Assembly: GCF_963678635.1 (NCBI RefSeq)
Contig: NC_087062.1
Location: 69,472,223-69,536,222, forward strand
Direction: 5' to 3'
Source: Symsagittifera roscoffensis
Taxonomy: Eukaryota; Xenacoelomorpha; Acoela; Convolutidae
DNA: 64,000 bases
The position numbers and the translations under genes were made by a program. Shown here piece after piece: positions 39,830 through 51,729 of the stretch; within the stretch, counting starts at the first letter, position 1; every line of letters starts with the position of its first letter. The notes below the pieces were generated by a model. It did no database searches. It was not told where the DNA came from and saw nothing but the letters and a program-made list of their open reading frames with translations.

Positions 39830-42540
39830 AAACAAGTTTTTTGAAAATGTTTTTTTTTGAAAAAAAAACAAGTTTTTTTGCTATTTTTTCAAACACTTCA
39901 GTTTTTCTCGAAAACTACACTGACCTTTTTCAATAAAGTGGTACCAATGAGAAAACCGGCTAGTCTCCAAAGTGCCTTTGTATTTAGCTAGTCTCTTTTT
40001 AATTTACTCCATGTTCTACGGCCCCAAAAGTTTCAGTCGCGGGGTTTTTGACCTATTTTTTTTCGATTTTTTTTTTCAATTTTCTCAAATATTAACTGCC
40101 TGAGATACCTGAGATTAATGATAATTATTGATAATTCTCCTTCATAACCGGATTGCGGATTTTCCCTAAAATTGGTTTAAAAAAAGTTATGGCCTCAAAA
40201 AGCCCAATTTTTGACATATTAGTTAACTTTTTAAACTTTTTAAATTTTCTCGAACGTTTCCTGCCAAATCTGAGACCAGGGGATCAATTGCAAAAACAAG
40301 TGGTAAAATTTTTCCTTACATCAATGGCTACGCCCGTTTTTTCATAAAAACTTGACATTCGAGTTTTTCGTTTTTTTTGAACTTTCGACCGTTTTTTAAA
40401 AACTTTTGATTTTCTCAAAAACTACCATGCCACATCTGAGATTCAGGGGTTCAACCGAAAAAAAAACAGCAAAGCAAATCTTCTCCGTACAAGCGGCTAT
40501 GCCCTTCCTTTGAAAAAATATGGCCTTAGAAAATGTCCAATTTTCAAAATCTCTCCCGTTTTTGGAAACTTTTTTTTCTTAAAAGCTAAACCTCTAATTC
40601 TGAAATTGATGGTCACTGCGTAAACTGCTCAGACTTCGTACGGTATAGACCGTTTTAGAAATTTCTTCACTATCCTCGAAAACTATTCTCAAAAACTACT
40701 AGTCTCGAAAAATATTAGCTAAGCTTGATATTGAAACTTCAATTGAAAAAAAAACACTTTGTGGCAATCTTCCCTTTCTAAGAGGCTATTCCCATACTTT
40801 GGTAGAGAAAACTTTATGAATTTTAGAAACGACAAAATTTTTGATCGCTTTTTGGATTTTTTTTTTTCGAAAACTAACCAGCCAAATTTGNNNNNNNNNN
40901 NNNNNNNNNNNNNNNNNNNNNNNNNNNNNNNNNNNNNNNNNNNNNNNNNNNNNNNNNNNNNNNNNNNNNNNNNNNNNNNNNNNNNNNNNNNNNNNNNNNN
41001 NNNNNNNNNNNNNNNNNNNNNNNNNNNNNNNNNNNNNNNNNNNNNNNNNNNNNNNNNNNNNNNNNNNNNNNNNNNNNNNNNNNNNNNNNNACTCCAGCTA
41101 CATTTTGGAAGTGCAGCCATCCTTGTTTGGCGAAAGGATGCCATATACTGTCACGCAGGAATTCTATACACTTCCAAGTACATTAATTATTTAAGTTAAC
41201 TGGATTATATAGCAGAATTATTGGGAAACGTTTCCGTCACTAATTTCTAAATTTTTTTCGATAATTAAAAAAAGGTTGTTTTGGAATTCACAAAAAATTT
41301 TCTTGTTTCTGTTTGATAAAAACAGGTATTATGAAATGTATGGGATCGGATTTTTTTTATTAAATCATTTTTTTGAGACGATTTGGAAAAATCTTCCACT
41401 TTTTTCAAAAAATTAGTTTTTCTCAAAAACTACTCTATCGATTTTCAAAAAAGTGGTACCAATGGAAATTCCGCCCACTCTCCTGTGTGCCTGCATAATC
41501 CGCTAGTCTATATTTTTACCTTACCCCACTTTTTAGAGCCTTCGAAAAAGTGTGTGGGGGAGTTTTGGCCCAAATTTTTGGATTTTTTTACGTTTTCTCA
41601 AAAACTACCCGCATCTTGGATTTTGGGTTCAACGGATTAGAACAGGTTGTGGGAAACGCCCCTGCATAAGCGGCTACGTCCAATTTTTTAGGCACAAAAA
41701 GTTATGGCCCTCAGGTAAATCAAGTTTTCGATTTTTGACTATTTTTTGATACTTTTTCTCAAAAACTACTCTATCGATTTTCAAAAAAAGTGGTACCAAT
41801 GGAAATTCCGCCTACTCTCCTGTGTGCCTGCATAATCCGCTAGTCTATTTTACCTTACCCCACTTTTTACAGCCTTCGAAAAAGTGTGTGGGGGAATTTT
41901 GACCCAAATTTTTGGATTTTTTTACATTTTCTCAAAAACTACCCGCATCTGAGATTTTCGGTTCAACGGATTAGAACAGTTTGTGGGAAACGCCCCTGCA
42001 TAAGTGGTTACGTCCAATTTTTTTGGCACAAAAAATGATGGCCCTCAGAAAAGTCAAGTTTTCGATTTTTTGACTAATTTTGAAACTTTTTCACAAAAAC
42101 TAACCTCCCAAATCTGAGATTTTAAATTCAAAAGGTAGAACGGGTTGTGAGAAGTTTTTTTGCATAGAAAATTACGCGCAATTTTTTGTACAAAAAATTA
42201 AGACTCTCCAAAAAATCAAATTTTTGATTTTTTGACCGTTTTTTTGAAACTTTTTGACTTTTCTCATAAATTACCCTTCCAAATCTGAGATTTTGGTTTC
42301 AATGGGTAGAACGGTTTCTGCAAAAGTCATCACCCTCAGAAATGTCAATTTTTAGATTTTTGACCGTTTTTTTTAAACTTTTTGACTTTTCTCGAAAACA
42401 GCTCAATCTGATATCAAGGGTTTAATCGAGGCAACAGGAGATGCTATGTCTTAAAATTTGTACAAAAAAAATACGTCTCTCGGAAAACTCCAAAATCCCA
42501 AAAATTTTTACTCATATTTTAATAGAGCAACAACTAAGGT
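39830..42540. repeat. Degenerate tandem repeat array around the assembly gap
   Basis: Poly-T-rich units carrying 'tttctcaaaaactac', 'aaatctgagattt', 'ttgcataagcggctacg' and 'gcacaaaaagttatggccct' recur with variation from about 39.9 to 42.5 kb. The clearest pair starts at 41425 and 41761, a 336-bp period. The 200-N gap lies within the array, probably because it could not be resolved. Confidence 0.8.
40891..41090. other. Assembly gap of 200 N
   Basis: A run of exactly 200 N, the conventional size for a gap of unknown length. Any ORF spanning it is meaningless. Confidence 0.98.
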
Positions 42541-42799
42541 TTCGGGTGAAGCTCAAATTATAAATTTTTGAAATAACCTATTTCATTTCGCATCAGTACA
42601 ACAAAATCAAAACTATCAAACAGGTATTTCCGGCTTTAGCTGGGCCTCTAGTTTTTGTTTTGGATTCCACAAAGGGAGAACAAGCTCTATCATAATCTTG
42701 TCACGACAAATAAAAGAATCAGTGTCCTTTTCCATGAGTTCACTTAGAATTTTTGATAGATTTTTGAATATGCAAAAGTTTGAATGCGCATTTGAAAAA

Positions 42800-42899
42800 T
42801 ATTGTGGTAAAATAGTAGCAAAGGGGGACCTTTGCACGGTCAGGGCATCGATTATCTGAGGGGGTCGAGTATTCCCACCCTCCTACATCCGCTACTGGT
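42800..42899 (+). mobile_element. hAT-type MITE 3' fragment
   Basis: Matches the family end: 'agcaaagggggac', 'cagggcatcgattatctgag' and 'tacatccgctactgg'. Truncated at its left side. Confidence 0.6.
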
Positions 42900-42993
42900 T
42901 GTACATCTGTCTTCTTCAGCACTCAACGTTTTGCAAAAATAAATAAATAAATGTGAATGCACAAAGTTTTAAAGATGTTTTTCTGTTTCGCAG

Positions 42994-43114
42994 AAGAAAT
43001 TTCAAACGAGGATAAAATTTCACTTCTGGTCATCATCGTCATTGTGTCTGTGGCAGTTGTAGCCCTGCTTGTTGTCGCAATCGTGGCATTTTGTGCTGTT
43101 CGTTCCTGCAACAG
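42994..43114 (+). CDS. Receptor gene exon: juxtamembrane and transmembrane helix
   Basis: A 121-nt exon, acceptor ctgtttcgcag, donor gtaaat, phase 1 in and phase 2 out. Encodes EEISNEDKIS, then a 26-residue membrane span LLVIIVIVSVAVVALLVVAI and VAFCAV, then RSCNR. A basic residue follows the helix, so the C-terminus is cytoplasmic (type I topology). CxxxxC at the inner face may be palmitoylated. Confidence 0.92.
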
Positions 43115-43686
43115 GTAAATTTTGCTGTCGTTTGCTGGTTATATTATGGGGTTTTCCGGCTAGCAAAAGCTGCAAGTAATTTTTAACCAGGTTCTATGTA
43201 AAGAGCTTGTGGATAAATCGCGAAAAAATCGTCTTTATCGTCCTATTATCAAGAACAGCATAATTGGAATAGCATAATCATGAACAGCATAACAGAATTG
43301 AAGATTATTTTCTCGAATAATCTCTTCGAAACATTTCTTGCGTGGTGTGAAATCTATTAAAAAGACTAAGTTGGGCTTTTCAAGAGATTATTTTTATATG
43401 AACCTCTTTCGCTTCTAACTTCTAAAATAAATACCAGCTAAAACTGGTACTTTATCCTGCGAATTGTGCAAAACTAATCAATAAAACTTTCATGCTTTTC
43501 GTTTGAATAATTGGTACCAAAACTGCAGGCTATTCTCAAGGCAAAATTTTCGGATGCGATTCGATTTCCAGCCAATCCCATTCGTTTTTAAACTGATTTT
43601 TGATTGCATGAAACAGTTTTCTGTATTCTATTGAGCAGTGACAAGCATGTCTTTTTTGCATCCTGTGACTCGATTTTCTGTTCAAG

Positions 43687-43743
43687 TGGTAACACCAAGG
43701 CCCAGGAAACCCAAAAAGCGGAATACGACAACCCAATCTTCCC
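43687..43743 (+). CDS. Receptor gene exon: cytoplasmic tail, part 1
   Basis: A 57-nt exon after ttttctgttcaag, donor gtgagt, phase 2 to 2. Encodes GNTKAQETQKAEYDNPIFP. YDNPIF resembles NPxY/F endocytosis or PTB-binding motifs. A second acceptor 48 nt upstream (exon start 43639) keeps the same frame and would add DKHVFFASCDSIFCSS. I prefer the shorter form because the added part is unlike a tail. Confidence 0.75.
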
Positions 43744-46700
43744 GTGAGTAAAAAATTGTCCTTTTAAATGACACATTTTGTTCACTCTATTTTGCTATTC
43801 TGTATGCAAGCTCGATGTCTCGATTGGGACCTACTTAACAATTGCCCTTTCGAGAAAAGGATGGGATTGCTAAATGGATTAAACTGTTGATTTTTCGACC
43901 AATCAGAAAGCAGAAAAATTAGAATTCTCAACAGAAAGGCTTAGTGCTAATTTATGTAACTTATTTATTGGGTTTTAGATTCTTCAGAAGATACTATAGA
44001 GGGAATCCTCAATTTTTCAAAAATATTAGGCAATCAAGATTACAAACCCGGATACAATAATGCATTTTTAAAGTCGATGACCGTGATGAAGACTCTTATA
44101 TGGTTCATGATGATTTTTGTTCCAGGAAAAGCCATAAAAATGTTCACTCTCAAAGTTGATTTTTCTTGTTTTTTATCCTTTGCTTTGGCGTTTTCAAGTT
44201 CAGTTCAATTCAATTCAATTCCTGGGACATTTAAAAGGAAAGCAAACTCCACTATCGATCAACGAGATATAAAGCTCACGAAAAACAGGATCGACTTCTA
44301 ATTTCAAAAGCAGATTTCAATTATCAGATTTTCCAGAGGATTCAAAGCTTCTTTTATTGATCCAGTTGTGTCAGATTGAGTTATTTTATCAAAAAACCGT
44401 CAATTACAATTGTTTTTTTTTAAAAACCAAAGAGCTTAAAGGCGATAGAATTTCTACTTTGAAATTCGAAAACTGAAGTTTCTCAAAAAATAAATCTGTT
44501 TTGTTTTGTTTCCATGCCATTACGAGGCCAAAATGTTCACTAGATAGGCGCAAAATTGGTGTTTGTATGTCAGTGAAATCCAGAGACAAGTCTTTAAGCT
44601 TGTTCCAAAATGTAAGAGTATCCCAGTGACATAAAGTCCATAAATTCCGCGTACAAAAAAAATCCTTTACATATATTTTGTTGGCACTTTTGTTTTGTCA
44701 AGTAGTCCATAAAAAGCGACTTTAGGTAGTTGTTCTGGATTCCACAACTGTGATCGGATTCGCCAAAAAATGCTTGGATCGCAAGCGTAAATGGAATCCG
44801 CAAAAACTGTAAAAGGAACCCGCATTAAACAGAACTAAACCAGTTCTTGCGTATGAACAATTTAAAGCTAGAGCTTAAGTTTTTATTTAGCGGATGCCGA
44901 ACTTAATAGATGGACTTAACCATGTTCAGTAGAAACCACGAACAATTTTTGAATTGTTTTGCAACTGAAATTGCCGATGTGATCGTTTTTCGGGAATCTT
45001 TAATTGGGAAACACATTGTTGATATATAGCCGAATTAAGATAAATTCCTAGTTGATCAACATGTAAACGTGAGAAAGTCAAATTGTACAGAAATAAGTAA
45101 AATGATTTTCTGTTTTAATTTCACAAACTTCGTTAAAGTCAATAATTAAACGGTTATAATTGCCCGCATGGTTACAGTTTGCCCGGCTATAGTGCCTTGT
45201 AGAAATGAGTCACAACACACATCAAACTATTGATTCAGCAACTCCTTATTTGGGATGTGCGAGTTTTGGTTGACTTGATATTATGTTCGTTTTGATCAAT
45301 TTGTTCTGTTTTTTTTTTCTAAAATCTGACTTACATGTGTAGCATTAGCTGCATAAACAATAATCGTTTCCAACTGTTATGGATCTAATCTCTGATCTCC
45401 TAATCACTTTTGAGTTTGAAAAAGAACAAGACTGCTCGTATCAGGGCGAAGCCCTGAATGTTCCGACTGCCCTTTAAGGTTTATGGAGCAGTAATAACTT
45501 TATAAAATTCAATGAAATAAAACGAAATGAAAAAAAAAATTTTCGTAAATTTAAAATTTTTTAAATGAAAATCATCCCCCCACACGCCATATAAAGTACA
45601 AAAGGATAATTTTCGCTCCTTGTAACAAACCAGTTATGGCAAAAAAGCTTCTTTCAACCAATTTGAAACGATTTCTAAGACGGATTAACTCTCCTCTTAC
45701 GCGTTAATAGCGCGAAATATATCGCGCGTTAATTGTCCCAAATTGGCCAAAAAGCCAATATTTAAACCCCAATAAGTTTACAAAAAATGATCACAGGTGA
45801 AATAATTTTTCAAATTTGAGCTCAAGACAACAATACCTTTCGAATGATATAAAAAAATTCCGTCAAAAATTGCTAGTTAAAAAGTCGAAATTTGTCTGAA
45901 GAAAGAAACCCACCCGAGCACAAATATTCCGTTACTTTCGTATCGAAAGTGGGAACAATAAGAATTTTGCATAAGTTTAAATTGAAGATTTTACGATGAA
46001 GGCAAGCTAAAATGAAAGATAGGTTGTTATGAATAATTTATGAATTGGCCTATTTTAGTTGGTTTCTTTCTTCAATGGTTTTAGATTGGAGAGGTGTTTT
46101 TTCCTTTGGTATTCATTATTTCACTACATGGAATTTAACTGGTGGGTTTGAACTGGATTAAAGCAGACTGAAGCTTAAGCAGTAATTGAAGTTAAACTGT
46201 TGATAGTAAAAAAGCTTGGTTAAAAAAGCTTGGAAGAAAAAACCGTGGTTGACCTGCAAAAAAATAAGATTCCAATTGGATTGTCAAATAATTATGTTTT
46301 TTTTTTGGATTCCGCTAACAATATGCGCAATCCGCTTAAATTTGCAGATTTCGCTTCCAGTTCCAATACGCATATTATGTGATTTGTGCGGGGAGTCCAC
46401 AAACTGTTCCGGATTCCACAATGTTTGTCGCTGATTTGGCAAAATCGGCTATTTTGTAGCAGCTTTTAGCAAAACAGTGTTTTAATTATTTTTTCATGGA
46501 ATCCAAAACAGCAGATCAAAGACGAAAAGCAAGTCGCTGATTCCGCTACAAACTTGTTTTTGGCCTGTTTGTTCTCGTAATGGCGTTCATTGTCTGTCGG
46601 CTATGTTTGTCTTCTAAAAACGCCTTTTTGCTGCAATTTTTGGATTGTTTAAGTCACAAAAAATAGGCTACTGGTAACACGAGAATTTTTCATGGAAGTT

Positions 46701-46820
46701 TGAAGACAAAAACAGACTTGTTCACGTTTTTTTGTACTTGTTCACGTTGTTTTCGCTGCACGACTGTTGGCTGTTTAATACATCCTCATTGAATTGTCAT
46801 TAGTCAGAATGTCTCTTTAG
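43744..46820. other. Intron between the tail exons
   Basis: About 3 kb, AT-rich. One R4 repeat copy at 45426-45961. No coding signal seen elsewhere. Confidence 0.6.
45426..45961 (+). repeat. Dispersed repeat R4, intronic copy
   Basis: Begins 'gactgctcgtatcagggcg' with the hairpin cagggc-gaa-gccctg and ends at 'ttactttcgtatcgaaagt' (hairpin) 'gggaacaataa'. About 535 bp, no ORF. The second copy, at 47209, has the same ends. Hairpins at both ends and no long inverted termini leave the class open. Confidence 0.75.
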
Positions 46821-47118
46821 AAATAACGATTACGCAGAACCAATGGGAGACCAACAAGCGGATTTTGTCGAAAACCCCTACAACGAGTACAGGCCCACTG
46901 GAAACTTCGAAGAGCCAGTTGTTTTTGACCAAGTGATGTCTGGCGATCCTATGGGCTGTATCGAGATGGGAAAGTTTGTTTCGACGACTTCGGAAACCCC
47001 TACCAGGGAGTGGTCGAAGGCGGGAGAAACCTCGGCACCTAATCAATACGTAGAGACGGGGACTTTGGAAATAGAATATACTGGTCAACTGCCTTATATC
47101 GACCAAACTTCTAATTGA
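46821..47118 (+). CDS. Receptor gene terminal exon: cytoplasmic tail, part 2, with stop
   Basis: A 298-nt coding part, acceptor gtctctttag, phase 2 in, ending TGA at 47116-47118. Encodes NNDYAEPMGDQQADFVENPY, NEYRPTGNFEEPVVFDQVMS and onward to LPYIDQTSN, 98 residues. Five tyrosines lie in short linear contexts (DYAEP, ENPYNEY, QYVET, IEYTG, LPYIDQ), candidate phosphotyrosine sites for SH2 or PTB partners. No kinase or phosphatase domain. It signals, if at all, through recruited partners. Protein-like composition contrasts with the AT-rich flanks. Confidence 0.9.
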
Positions 47119-47302
47119 TTTTAGATGATGATGGATTGAAACAAAAAAACTGACATATATCAAATACAAAAAATTTGCTTGAAACTGCTGATACATCTTT
47201 GCACTAATTACAACAAGTCTGCTCATATCAAGTCGAAGCCCTGAATGTTCCGACTGTCTTTTAAGGTCTATGGAGCAGTAATAACATGAAAAATTTATAT
47301 GT

Positions 47303-47308
47303 AATAAA
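47303..47308 (+). terminator. Candidate poly(A) signal of the receptor gene
   Basis: AATAAA 185 nt after the stop codon, the first good signal downstream. It lies inside repeat copy R4, so the transposable repeat may supply the gene's 3' end. Confidence 0.45.
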
Positions 47309-47630
47309 ATAAAATATTTTTTTTCTAAACTCGAGATTTTCTGAGAAAATCATTCCCCCACACGCCATTTAAAGTACAAAGTGATAGATTTAGCTCCTTT
47401 TAACAAACCAATGATGGCAAATAAGCTTCCTTGAACCAATTTGGAACGACTTTGAAGACCAACCGATTAAATCTCTGCTTTTGCGTTAATAGCGCGAAAT
47501 AAATCGCGCGTTAATTGTCCCAAATTGGCCAAAATGACCAACTTTAAACCCCCATAACTTTACAAAAAATGGTCACAGATGAAATATGTTTTCAAATTTA
47601 AGCTCAGGACAACAATACTTTTTGAATGAT

Positions 47631-48551
47631 TGTGACATTCGACCAGAATGGCCAAAATGCAGTCTCTGCAGAATTCGGTATTTTAGCAGCAAGCCTTCCG
47701 AATTGGCGATTTAGAACGGATAAGGATGTTATTTGAACGATTAGCCAAACGGTGAAGGCTAGAAGATTCTGGAATTCTAATTTTTAAAAATTCGAATTAT
47801 GACGTCATATTTCTGAGAAACGTCAGAAACGGCCATTTTTAGCTAAAAGAGCAAGAAAAAACAGAACAACTTTTATCTGCGATTACGAACAGTACGAAAT
47901 CGAGACTAAAAAACTACAACGAACTACCGAACAGCAGAGGACGTTCCGAGTTGCAACTATTGTGCTGTTACAATAGTTGCAAGGCCGTTGCGAGCAACGG
48001 TGAAGGGTAAAACCCAGCCTTCCGAGTTATTGTGAACTGGATATTAAGAAGCTTGATTCACCGGATTCAAGAATCCGGAAGGGTCTCGGGACGTGGACTT
48101 TTATGAACTTATATTGAATTTTAGCATCCGTCATGTCCTGACTTGAATTTAATTAAGATCTTAATTCGTTTTGACAAGAATGAGGAGCTAGAAGTAGGGG
48201 GGAAAGGGTTGATCCGTCTTCGATGGAGATGATGATTTTTATCTACTGAACAAAAACAATAGTAATATAATAAGTAGTAGCCCTGTTTTTAGGAGTGACC
48301 TCGTGGTCTGGGGATACTGAGACCCAGCCATGAGCTCACTATTTTTGCATGTAATCTAGTTAATTTGAGCGTTCTGGTCGAAGCCGGAGAACAGTAACGT
48401 TTTTGTCAGCCTGATGTAAGAAAGACCACCGAAAAGTACTGGCTTGGTAGAGACGGTGAAAAACATGCAAAGCTCTGTTTAGACGCTAGCCAGTCGTCTT
48501 AAGACTTAGTTTTGTTATCCGTCGATATGTATCTTCCGGGCGAATGTTACA
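47631..48551. mobile_element. 921-bp insertion, solo-LTR-like
   Basis: Starts TGTGACATTCG and ends CGAATGTTACA, inverted ends with TG...CA as in LTRs. The 3-bp repeat GAT flanks it (47628-47630, 48552-48554). Comparison with the uninterrupted R4 copy at about 45.85 kb confirms the insertion. No ORF. A solo LTR is my first choice. A MITE with 11-bp ends is the alternative. Confidence 0.7.
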
Positions 48552-48666
48552 GATAACAAAAATTCCGTAAAAAATGGCTCGTTCAAAAGTCGAACTTTGT
48601 CTGAAGAAAAAAAACCCACCCGAGCACAAATGTTCCGTTACTTTCGTTAAGAAAGTCGGAACAATA

Positions 48667-49933
48667 ATTTGCAGACAAAACCATTTAAAAAATTTTTAGC
48701 TTGCTTTGATAAAACTTTTTGTAATATGGCTTTTTTCCCGGAAATTAGAGATAAACTCTGTATTAAACGATCAAGATTAGAATTTGGTCAGAAAAATTGG
48801 CGGACAATCAAAACCGCACTGAGAGCTCTGCGACTCATCACGGCGCATTTTCATACTATATCACTTTGAATCACACACTCTCAAGTTTTCTAAGAGCACA
48901 TTTGGCGTCTTAATGAAATTCATATAGTGGGATCCTCTGTTGTGCTTTTCTAATCGGGAAATTGCAAAAGGTTAGAGTTCAAAATGTTAATGGCACGTCG
49001 TTTCAATGCTTTTAATGAGTCGATGAAAGTAGTTTGGACTGTTATATAGGTCGAGATGATTTTTTTCTTTTTTTTTCAGGAAAACACTAACAAACTTTTC
49101 GGGCTCAAAATCAAAATTTACTTAATTGTCCAGTTTTCTCAAACTAAGTTAATTTTGTCAAAACAGTGTCAATGAAAAATTGCTCCTAAAATTTGATGAG
49201 CTCTAAGACCATCTATTTTTTTCTTTGACATTGGAAAAACAAGTTAGTATTTTTGTCTGTCAACTTGCAATCATTGACTCCTTTACTGTATGTTGGCCAA
49301 GTTTTTTTCATAGAAATTGGTGAAAAAGTATGGCTATTAAAACAATGAACAAATGAATTTTGTTATGCAAGTTATGAGGCTGTCTATTTTGCCGCTTTTT
49401 CCAGCAAAAGTCTCGATTGAGGTCGAACACCGGTGATATCTAAAATTTTTATCTTTTGCACGATTTCCTCTGACTTCACAAAGAAAAAATTATCAAAAGC
49501 AATTACTCGCAGCACTTTAAAAAGACGACAATTATCATCATCGTCGTCAGCAAGATGACAGTTTGCGTTGACCAAGCGTCACTTCGTAGCGAACTGAAAA
49601 TTAGCAGCATGTTTGCCAAAATGTTGGATTGTAGCAAACGGAGCAGACTCAGTTTGTTTTACGGTGCTTTTCGGGGCACAGTAGCGAGTGAACAAATATT
49701 AAATTAACTATGAGACAACAAATGTTAAATATGATGAATGTAATTATTATTTGATTGATTAGGTATCAAATTAAAACATATTTACACTAATGAAAATGTT
49801 GATAGCTGCATCTAGAACATCTTCGCTTTGACACCTCTTTTAATGAATTAATTGAAAATTTTTCCATTTGATGGCACCAATGTTTTTCAATTGTTTCGAT
49901 TATCGATGAAAGTTGGGAATATATATGCTGGGG
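48667..49933. other. AT-rich flank without recognisable features
   Basis: Short ORFs only, none with a domain or splice context. Confidence 0.5.
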
Positions 49934-50339
49934 CAGGGGCGGATCTAGGATTTTCTCGAGGGGGCGGATTTTCAAAAATTTTTTGGAAATTTTGACGACC
50001 TTTTTTTTTACGTCGGCCAAATTGATTTTTCGAGCTCTCCCAAAGCACTGTTTTGCCCCTATTTGGGCTAAATTTTCTGCCGAAAAAAAACAGTCAAAAA
50101 AGAAGCCGTTTTTGGTCACTTTTTGAAACATTTTGACAAAAAATCGCGTTTTTTTGGCGCGCGCTCCCCCTCAAAGTTAGTATATATTGGCTCCGGAGGC
50201 GCCTTTATAAAAATTTTAGGGTCGGTCGGCCAAAAATGGATTTCTGAAAAAGTATCAAAGGGGGGACTCTTTGGGTCGGCAGGTGGTCGAATCCCTGAAG
50301 GGGGCGTCCGCCCCACCGCCCCCTCCTAAAGCCGCCCTG
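49934..50339 (+). mobile_element. hAT-type MITE, best-preserved copy
   Basis: A 406-bp element starting CAGGGGCGGATCTAGG and ending CCTAAAGCCGCCCTG, with a perfect 8-bp target duplication tgctgggg (49926-49933 and 50340-50347). The CAGGG ends and 8-bp duplications are hallmarks of the hAT superfamily. No transposase ORF, so it moved with enzyme supplied elsewhere. Inner landmarks shared by all copies: 'gcgcgctccccctcaaa', 'ttagtatatattggc' and 'ggtcgaatccctga'. Confidence 0.88.
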
Positions 50340-51324
50340 TGCTGGGGTGGGTTTGTTTTTTGAGCCCAAAATCTAAAATAAGTTTTCAGAGAGGGCATCG
50401 AAACTCAAGTATAATCTACTTCAACGAACGTGACCTGGGTGCCGGACATCAAGCCGACGGGACTTTCAGCCGAACTAAAATTAGGGACTTCAAGCCGAAT
50501 AGTTACTTATAAAGACGTAAAGTATGATTAGTTTTAAAATTTTTTTGAAGATTTTCTTAATTTCATGATCTTTCTTTATTAGTTATTGGCGTTTTCATAA
50601 AATTTAAGCCTCCAAATGATGTTTCGGAAAGTTGAAAAGTAAACCATGGTAGAAGGCATTTTTCATGCTAATAATTTATGCAATTCAAAAACCGGCTGAT
50701 TTTCTTAACGGATGCCAATCAAAAATGGTGCATTGTCATGAATAACGCTTATTATGGACCAAACTTGCCGAAAATTTTGAAAAGAAACGTTTTAAAAATG
50801 ACAAAATAGTGTTTTGTGGTGCCTGTAAAGTTTCAATTTCGTCTTAAAGTCCATTCGGCTTGAAGTTCCGTCGGCTTGTTGTCCTAGAACCCGTGATCTA
50901 TGTGTTTTAACGCTATGTACTACCTTAAATGAATTTTGAGGGTGGCCAGTCAATAAGCAGAATGGTCTAAGAGTAGAATGGGTGCAAGAGCAGAAAAACA
51001 GAAAAATATCAGTTTTTGTAAGCTAATCGGTAAATCCAGTATCAGAAATGTCAATAATCCCAAAGCAACAAACATTTTATGCATAATGCGAGTAATTTAT
51101 CCATAATTTAAAAAAATAAAAATATTCAAACACTTCATGAAGTTAGTCAATTCAATGCATAATTTATTCGCTTTCTTGGTATTTTTTGACGATTTTAATA
51201 ATTGTTTTATCAATTAGCCCGTATAAAATATTAGAAGTCAAAATTTTTCAGTTTTTCTGCTCTTGGACCCATTCTGCAATTGGACCATTCTGCTTATTGC
51301 TCCGCCTTCCACTTTGAGCCTATG

Positions 51325-51729
51325 CAGGGGAGGATCTAAAATTTTCTTGAGGTGCGGGGGCGGATTTTCAAAAAAATTTTGAAAATTTTGACAACCTTTT
51401 TTTAGGTCGACCGAATTGATTTTTCGAGCTCTGCCTAAGCACGGTTTAGTCCCTGTCAGGCCACATTTTCTGCGCCGCAGACAGAGTTTTGAGAAAACTG
51501 TCCAAAAGCGTTTTTAGGCCTTTTTTGGAAAATGATGCTTTTTTCGGCGCGCGCTCCTCCCTCAAAATTAGTATTTATTGGCACCAAAGGTGCCTTAAAA
51601 AAATTTCAAGTTCAGCCAGCCAAAAATGGATATCTCAAAATAGTATAAATGGGGTACCCTTTGGTTCGGCAGGTGGTCGAATCCCTGTTTGGGGGAGGCA
51701 ACCGCCCGCGCCCCATAAATCCGCCCCTG
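51325..51729 (+). mobile_element. hAT-type MITE copy
   Basis: 405 bp, CAGGGGAGGATCTAA to AAATCCGCCCCTG. Flanking 8-mers agcctatg (51317-51324) and agtctatg (51730-51737) differ at one base. Confidence 0.85.

Larger units (their letters stand above)
47209..48666 (+). repeat. Dispersed repeat R4, copy split by an insertion
   Basis: Matches 45426-45961 from 'gtctgctcatatcaagtcg' to 47630, then resumes at 48552 and ends at 'ttactttcgttaagaaagt' 'cggaacaataa'. Without the 921-bp insert it would be about the same length as the first copy. Confidence 0.8.

Noticed and set aside
40719..41199. ORFs spanning the N run
   Set aside because: They are open only because the gap is translated as X.
50280..50300. 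tRNA-type B box (ggtcgaatccctga) suggesting that the MITE family is a SINE
   Set aside because: No A box at the right distance, the motif is near the 3' end, and the inverted ends with 8-bp target duplications show a DNA transposon.
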